This document shows, piece by piece, positions 6,683-9,254 of a stretch of DNA of 9,254 bases; within the stretch, counting starts at the first letter, position 1; each line of letters starts with the position of its first letter. The stretch is taken from positions 1 through 9,254 of the forward strand of contig JAKUTA010000035.1 in NCBI GenBank assembly GCA_022447885.1. The letters run 5' to 3'. The translations under genes and the position numbers were made by a program. The notes beneath the pieces were generated by a model. The model did no database searches and was not told the DNA's origin. It saw nothing but the letters and a program-made list of their open reading frames with translations. The DNA is from Candidatus Poseidoniales archaeon (GTDB lineage: Archaea; Thermoplasmatota; Poseidoniia; Poseidoniales; Thalassarchaeaceae).

Positions 6683-7351
6683 TCATGCTTCGAGAATGCC
6701 ACGAACGCGGCTCTCGATGTCCGGTAGATGACCGGCTTCGCGGATGACGCTGAGCGCGGAACGCGCCAAGCGGGTGCCTGATGCGTCACCCTCGATCCAG
6801 ATTCGGCCGTTCTGGCCCACGACCATGCGGCAATCGCTCGCCTCCTTGATCGACTTCAGCATTATGCCCTCGACGCCGACCACCCTGCTCAGCAGATGTG
6901 GCGGTACCCTGTCAACGAACCCTGAGTTCAATTTGCGCAGCCCCATGCCCTTCATGGTGACCACGGCACCGTGGTTCTCGTCCACCTCCTGGACGCGGCA
7001 GAGGACTGCCGAGCCGACATTCATGTACTCCCGGGTGGCACCGAAATCGACCTTGCCGGCGGCGAGGCTCATCGGCAGAATCGCATTGAACGGTCCGCCG
7101 ATGTCGATGAACCAGATGTTCGAGCGCATCCCCTCCACGTAACCGACTATCAGGTCACCTGGACGAGGGGTGTATGTCGTATGCACCGGATGCACAGACA
7201 ACTCGCCGGCCTTCTCCTGCAGATGTCCGAGTCGTGTGACGATCAATTCACCGTTGCGCCGAAGAACTCCATGGCCTGCTCGACGCTCGCCGATCTCACC
7301 GAGCGAATCGCCCGGAACGACCAGTCGACCAACGTCTCCAGATTGACCCAT
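6683..7351 (-). CDS. rrp4: Exosome cap subunit Rrp4 (S1 and KH domains)
   Basis: The 222-residue product is the RNA-binding cap protein Rrp4, which sits on the Rrp41-Rrp42 ring and feeds RNA into its pore. The N-terminal domain has VVPGDSLGE (11-19) and the Gly-rich GHGVLRRNGE strands (26-35). The S1 domain spans about 65-135 (GDLIVGYVEG, WFIDIGGPFNAILP). The KH-like domain spans about 140-190 (GVEGIML at 159-165, GQNGRIWIEG at 179-188, the latter typical of Rrp4). I chose the ATG at 7349-7351, preceded by GGAG seven bases upstream. A longer frame opens at a TTG overlapping the SBDS stop, but its extra 26 residues are basic, low in structure and not expected in the family. This leaves a 74 nt leader with an AT-rich island. 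The next gene, rrp41, starts 20 nt after the stop. Confidence 0.95.
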   Translation of the reverse strand: MGQSGDVGRLVVPGDSLGEIGERRAGHGVLRRNGELIVTRLGHLQEKAGELSVHPVHTTYTPRPGDLIVGYVEGMRSNIWFIDIGGPFNAILPMSLAAGKVDFGATREYMNVGSAVLCRVQEVDENHGAVVTMKGMGLRKLNSGFVDRVPPHLLSRVVGVEGIMLKSIKEASDCRMVVGQNGRIWIEGDASGTRLARSALSVIREAGHLPDIESRVRGILEA

Positions 7352-7385
7352 ACTGATTCTCCGAGGCCGCCGACCGTCCCGCCCT

Positions 7386-7393
7386 CTATAACC
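7386..7393 (-). promoter_or_regulatory. Possible internal promoter (TATA-like box) before rrp4
   Basis: GTTATAGA on the minus strand is the most AT-rich stretch of the 74-base sbds-rrp4 gap and lies 35-42 bases before the rrp4 ATG. With the usual archaeal TATA-to-start distance of about 25 bases, transcription would begin about 10 bases before the ATG. This is pattern matching only; no factor-recognition element is convincing. Confidence 0.35.
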
Positions 7394-7425
7394 GTTGCAT
7401 AGCAACGAAGGCGTCTTGATGGCCC

Positions 7426-8115
7426 TCAATCCAATTCCTTGACGACCACGTCAGGAGCGCGCTTGCCCACCTTGGCGATGTAGTCGATCTTCATGCCTGC
7501 AGGAACCTCGACGGTGAAGGCCCAATCCCCATCGGGAAGCCACTCCTCCCTCAGGACATCCTCTCTCACCAGTGAGAGCACCGAGCCGTAGTTCGCACCC
7601 GCTATCTTGAATGCGAGTTTGACGGTCGTGAACGAGAGGGGGATGAGGGGGCGAATCTCGTCCACGGCGCTCTTCACCTGCTTGTCGACCGGGATGAACG
7701 GGTCGACACTGAAGCGCGCCTCCTCCAGAGCGTTCTCGATGCGCTGTGGGGGGTGAGGAAGTTTCGTCTTCGGGTCGATGGCGAGCATCGCTATCTCTGC
7801 GATGATGGCGGTCCGTTTGTCGGAGACCATCTTCTTGCGCTGCTCCGTGGTCAACTGCACCGAACCATCGGTGAGGATCTTCGCTACGCACTCAGCGATG
7901 TCTGTCGTCCCGAACACACCCACCAGTTTCTCCTCCGTCGGCCGGTCGCCTGCCTTGGCGTCATGCCATACCTCGTCGGTGGCGAGCAGGTCGTCAAGTT
8001 CGACCGAATCTGGATCCTTTTTCCACGCGTCGACCAGTTCGGGATCGACGAGAATCTCGTAGCGTTTTCCACCTTTCTCGAGCCGAGCGATTACCGCATC
8101 ATCGAGACTGACCAT
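7426..8115 (-). CDS. sdo1: Ribosome maturation protein SBDS/Sdo1
   Basis: This 229-residue protein is the archaeal orthologue of the Shwachman-Bodian-Diamond syndrome protein. In eukaryotes SBDS, with the EF2-like GTPase Efl1, releases the anti-association factor eIF6 from the new large subunit; in archaea a related role in 50S maturation is expected. The N-terminal domain begins VSLDDAVIARLEKGGKRYEILVDPE, typical of the family, and carries FGTTDIAECVAKIL (about 68-81). The middle domain has QRKKMVSDKRTAIIAEIAMLAIDP (about 92-115) with PHPPQRIENAL after it. The third domain has the ferredoxin-like segment around AVDEIRPLIPLSF (150-163). I chose the ATG at 8113-8115, which gives the canonical N-terminus. 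An upstream TTG would add 16 residues without family support. No SD precedes the ATG; a pyrimidine-rich run is there instead. The gene is normal in length. Confidence 0.96.
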   Translation of the reverse strand: MVSLDDAVIARLEKGGKRYEILVDPELVDAWKKDPDSVELDDLLATDEVWHDAKAGDRPTEEKLVGVFGTTDIAECVAKILTDGSVQLTTEQRKKMVSDKRTAIIAEIAMLAIDPKTKLPHPPQRIENALEEARFSVDPFIPVDKQVKSAVDEIRPLIPLSFTTVKLAFKIAGANYGSVLSLVREDVLREEWLPDGDWAFTVEVPAGMKIDYIAKVGKRAPDVVVKELD

Positions 8116-8147
8116 GGTGACTCTAGGGGGGGAGAAGGGGACACGGG

Positions 8148-8155
8148 CAATAGCC
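8148..8155 (-). promoter_or_regulatory. Possible internal promoter island before sbds
   Basis: GGCTATTG on the minus strand holds the only run of A/T bases in the psmA-sbds gap upstream of a long C/T-rich run. It lies 33-40 bases before the sbds ATG, the same distance as the islands before psmA and rrp4. It is a poor TATA box, and the call rests mainly on position and the lack of an SD. Confidence 0.2.
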
Positions 8156-8191
8156 CTTCGCAACCGGACATGAGCGGCCTCGCGCTCGAAA

Positions 8192-8923
8192 TCACTCCTC
8201 GTCGGTGGGGAGCGGCTTGAGACGCGCGATCTGCTTGTTGACGTCGTCGCGGCTGAGCAGACGGTAACCGTCGCTGTTGACCACGGCTATCTCCACCGCC
8301 TCCAAGTTGAGTTCATCGTCGAGCGAGTCGCGCAGCGCCTCGAGGCCGATCTTGCACGCGGCGTTCATCGTCATGCCCTCCTTCCAGTGCTTCTCGAAGT
8401 ACTCGACGACACTGTTGCGACCGCGTCCGATGGCGCCGGCCTGATAGGACTGGTAGGCTCCCGAGGGATCGGTCTCGTAGAGGTGCACGCCATCATCGTC
8501 ATGGCCGGCGATGAGCAGTGCAGTGCCGAACGGGCGCACTCCGCCGTATTGGGTGAATGACTGCTTGAAGTCGCAGATCTTCTTGGTGAGCACGTCAACA
8601 GGGATGCGGCTGCTGTAGGTGATGCGGTTGATCTGGCATTCGGTACGCGCGCGGTCGACCAGTTGGCGGGCGTCTGCCACCAACCCCGAGGTGGCGAAGC
8701 CGATGTGCTCGTCGATCTTGTAGACCTTCTCGATCGAGCCGGGGATGATGAGGCGGCTAGCGATTCGCTTGTCGACGATGAGCAGTACTCCGTCACGGAA
8801 TTTCAGGCCGACCGTGGTCGTTCCGCGCTTGACCGATTCCCTCGCATATTCTACCTGGAACAGCCTCCCATCGGGGCTGAAGGTCGTGATTCCGTGGTCG
8901 TATCCTCTTCCGCTTGGCTGCAT
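8192..8923 (-). CDS. psmA: 20S proteasome alpha subunit
   Basis: This 243-residue protein forms the outer heptameric rings of the archaeal 20S proteasome, which gate substrate entry and dock the PAN/Cdc48 ATPases. The N-terminus carries the alpha-type signature YDHGITTFSPDGRLFQVEYA (8-27), including the Tyr8-Asp9 gate residues. The ATPase-docking pocket residues are kept: Lys66 (SIEKVYK), Gly80 and Leu81 (SGLVADAR). These fall at the same residue numbers as in the Thermoplasma protein. There is no propeptide or catalytic Thr1, as expected for an alpha subunit. The C-terminus ends in acidic PTDEE. The ATG at 8921-8923 gives the family N-terminus; no SD precedes it, so the mRNA may have a very short leader. 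It is the first gene of the exosome cluster and is divergent from the dph6-like gene. Confidence 0.97.
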   Translation of the reverse strand: MQPSGRGYDHGITTFSPDGRLFQVEYARESVKRGTTTVGLKFRDGVLLIVDKRIASRLIIPGSIEKVYKIDEHIGFATSGLVADARQLVDRARTECQINRITYSSRIPVDVLTKKICDFKQSFTQYGGVRPFGTALLIAGHDDDGVHLYETDPSGAYQSYQAGAIGRGRNSVVEYFEKHWKEGMTMNAACKIGLEALRDSLDDELNLEAVEIAVVNSDGYRLLSRDDVNKQIARLKPLPTDEE

Positions 8924-8955
8924 CCCGTGAACCCGGTGTCGGCTCTGAATCGACC

Positions 8956-8963
8956 TCTTAAGA
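8956..8963 (-). promoter_or_regulatory. Probable promoter (TATA-like box) of psmA and the exosome cluster
   Basis: TCTTAAGA, a palindrome, is the clearest AT-rich island in the GC-rich 113-base divergent region between psmA and the dph6-like gene. It lies 33-40 bases before the psmA ATG, which predicts a start site about 10 bases upstream of the ATG. The purine-rich CCAAGG just before it on the minus strand could serve as a factor B recognition element. Its symmetry leaves the direction open. Confidence 0.4.
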
Positions 8964-9036
8964 ACCTTGGTCGGTGCCTCCTCCGAACCTCACTGCCGGG
9001 CGGGCTCCTTTTCCGGGCCGGCCGTCTCCCCCGCTC

Positions 9037-9254
9037 ATGCGCGTGCTCGCTCTCTCCTCAGGTGGCAAGGACTCCTGCTACGCCATCTGGTGGGCACTCC
9101 TGCGTGGCTGGGATGTCACCGGCATCATCACCGTGAGCCTCACCGGCGAAGAATCGATGACCTTCCAACTCCCAACCGTCGGAATCTCCCGCCTGCAGGC
9201 CGAGGCCGCGAGCAACCCCTGGCATGAGGTCGAGGTCGGGGGAGAAGAAGCCAC
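9037..9254 (+). CDS. dph6: Diphthine-ammonia ligase, Dph6-type ATP pyrophosphatase (3'-truncated)
   Basis: Translation from the ATG at 9037 gives 72 complete residues before the window ends. They start MRVLALSSGGKDSCYAIWWA, with the PP-loop SGGKDS (8-13) that binds ATP in N-type pyrophosphatases. Next come a strand (VTGIITV, 32-38), the Dph6-typical segment SMTFQLPTV (44-52) and the helix SRLQAEAA (55-62). In eukaryotes and archaea Dph6 adenylates diphthine on elongation factor 2 and replaces the adenylate with ammonia to make diphthamide, the last step of that modification. No SD precedes the ATG. A TTTT run at 9009-9012 lies 25-28 bases upstream, where a TATA box would sit for a leaderless mRNA. 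The position beside translation genes fits. The C-terminal half is outside the window, so other ATP-PPase relatives are not fully excluded. Confidence 0.88.
   Translation, partial: MRVLALSSGGKDSCYAIWWALLRGWDVTGIITVSLTGEESMTFQLPTVGISRLQAEAASNPWHEVEVGGEEA

Noticed and set aside
7352..7429. TTG-started extension of Rrp4 that would overlap the sbds stop
   Set aside because: The extra 26 residues are basic and unlike Rrp4 N-termini, while the ATG at 7351 has a nearby GGAG and the expected start of the protein.
8134..8159. Nested inverted repeats (GAAGGG/CCCTTC and GGGC/GCCC) in the psmA-sbds gap, as an attenuator or terminator
   Set aside because: The stems are 4-6 base pairs, mutually exclusive, and followed on the minus strand by a C-rich rather than T-rich run, so the evidence is too weak.
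8116..8163. TTG-started extension of SBDS
   Set aside because: The canonical SBDS start (MVSLDDAV) is at the internal ATG, and the extension is not supported by the family.

Overview
This window is archaeal chromosome. It carries the conserved exosome neighbourhood (psmA, SBDS/Sdo1, rrp4, rrp41, rrp42, rpl37ae, pcc1, pfdB) on the minus strand. That gene order, an archaeal-type proteasome alpha subunit, a prefoldin beta subunit and a KEOPS Pcc1 subunit exclude bacteria. Base composition is GC-rich, at about 60% by eye. The overall look would suit a euryarchaeal lineage such as the Thermoplasmatota/Poseidoniales, but I cannot fix the taxon from the sequence alone. No insertion sequence, CRISPR array, tRNA or rRNA is visible, and nothing points to recent transfer.

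Layout. Positions 1-1140 (+) hold the C-terminal part of a UbiD-family decarboxylase of the archaeal type, cut by the window edge. Positions 1202-2203 (+) hold a TPR-like protein of unknown function. It runs tail to tail, with a 19 bp overlap, into a second helical-repeat protein (2185-3165, -), which is the last gene of the minus-strand cluster. Reading that cluster in its own direction from 8923 down to 2185, the order is psmA, sbds, rrp4, rrp41, rrp42, rpl37ae, pcc1, pfdB, a DHH-DHHA1 phosphoesterase, and the helical-repeat protein. At 9037-9254 (+), divergent from psmA, is the start of a Dph6-type diphthine-ammonia ligase, cut by the window end.

How the genes fit together. Rrp41, Rrp42 and Rrp4 build the RNA-degrading exosome (catalytic ring plus S1/KH cap). 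The DHH protein resembles NrnA-type nanoRNases, so it could finish the short oligonucleotides the exosome leaves; that is an inference. PsmA belongs to the 20S proteasome, prefoldin to protein folding, L37Ae and SBDS to the large ribosomal subunit and its maturation, Pcc1 to tRNA t6A synthesis, and Dph6 to diphthamide on elongation factor 2. The cluster therefore joins RNA turnover, protein turnover and translation, as known from other archaea. From rrp41 down to the DHH gene the genes abut or overlap by 1-26 nt, except for a 20 nt rrp4-rrp41 gap, and several have strong Shine-Dalgarno (SD) sequences. The psmA-sbds and sbds-rrp4 junctions are 74-76 nt once starts are corrected. Each holds a small AT-rich island at about the same distance from the next ATG as the one before psmA, which suggests internal promoters.

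The region is mostly a well-known system. The parts worth a second look are the two unrecognised helical-repeat proteins, the long acidic tail on L37Ae, the likely internal promoters, the DHH nuclease in the exosome operon, and the absence of RNase P, RpoP and Brix genes often found in this cluster.
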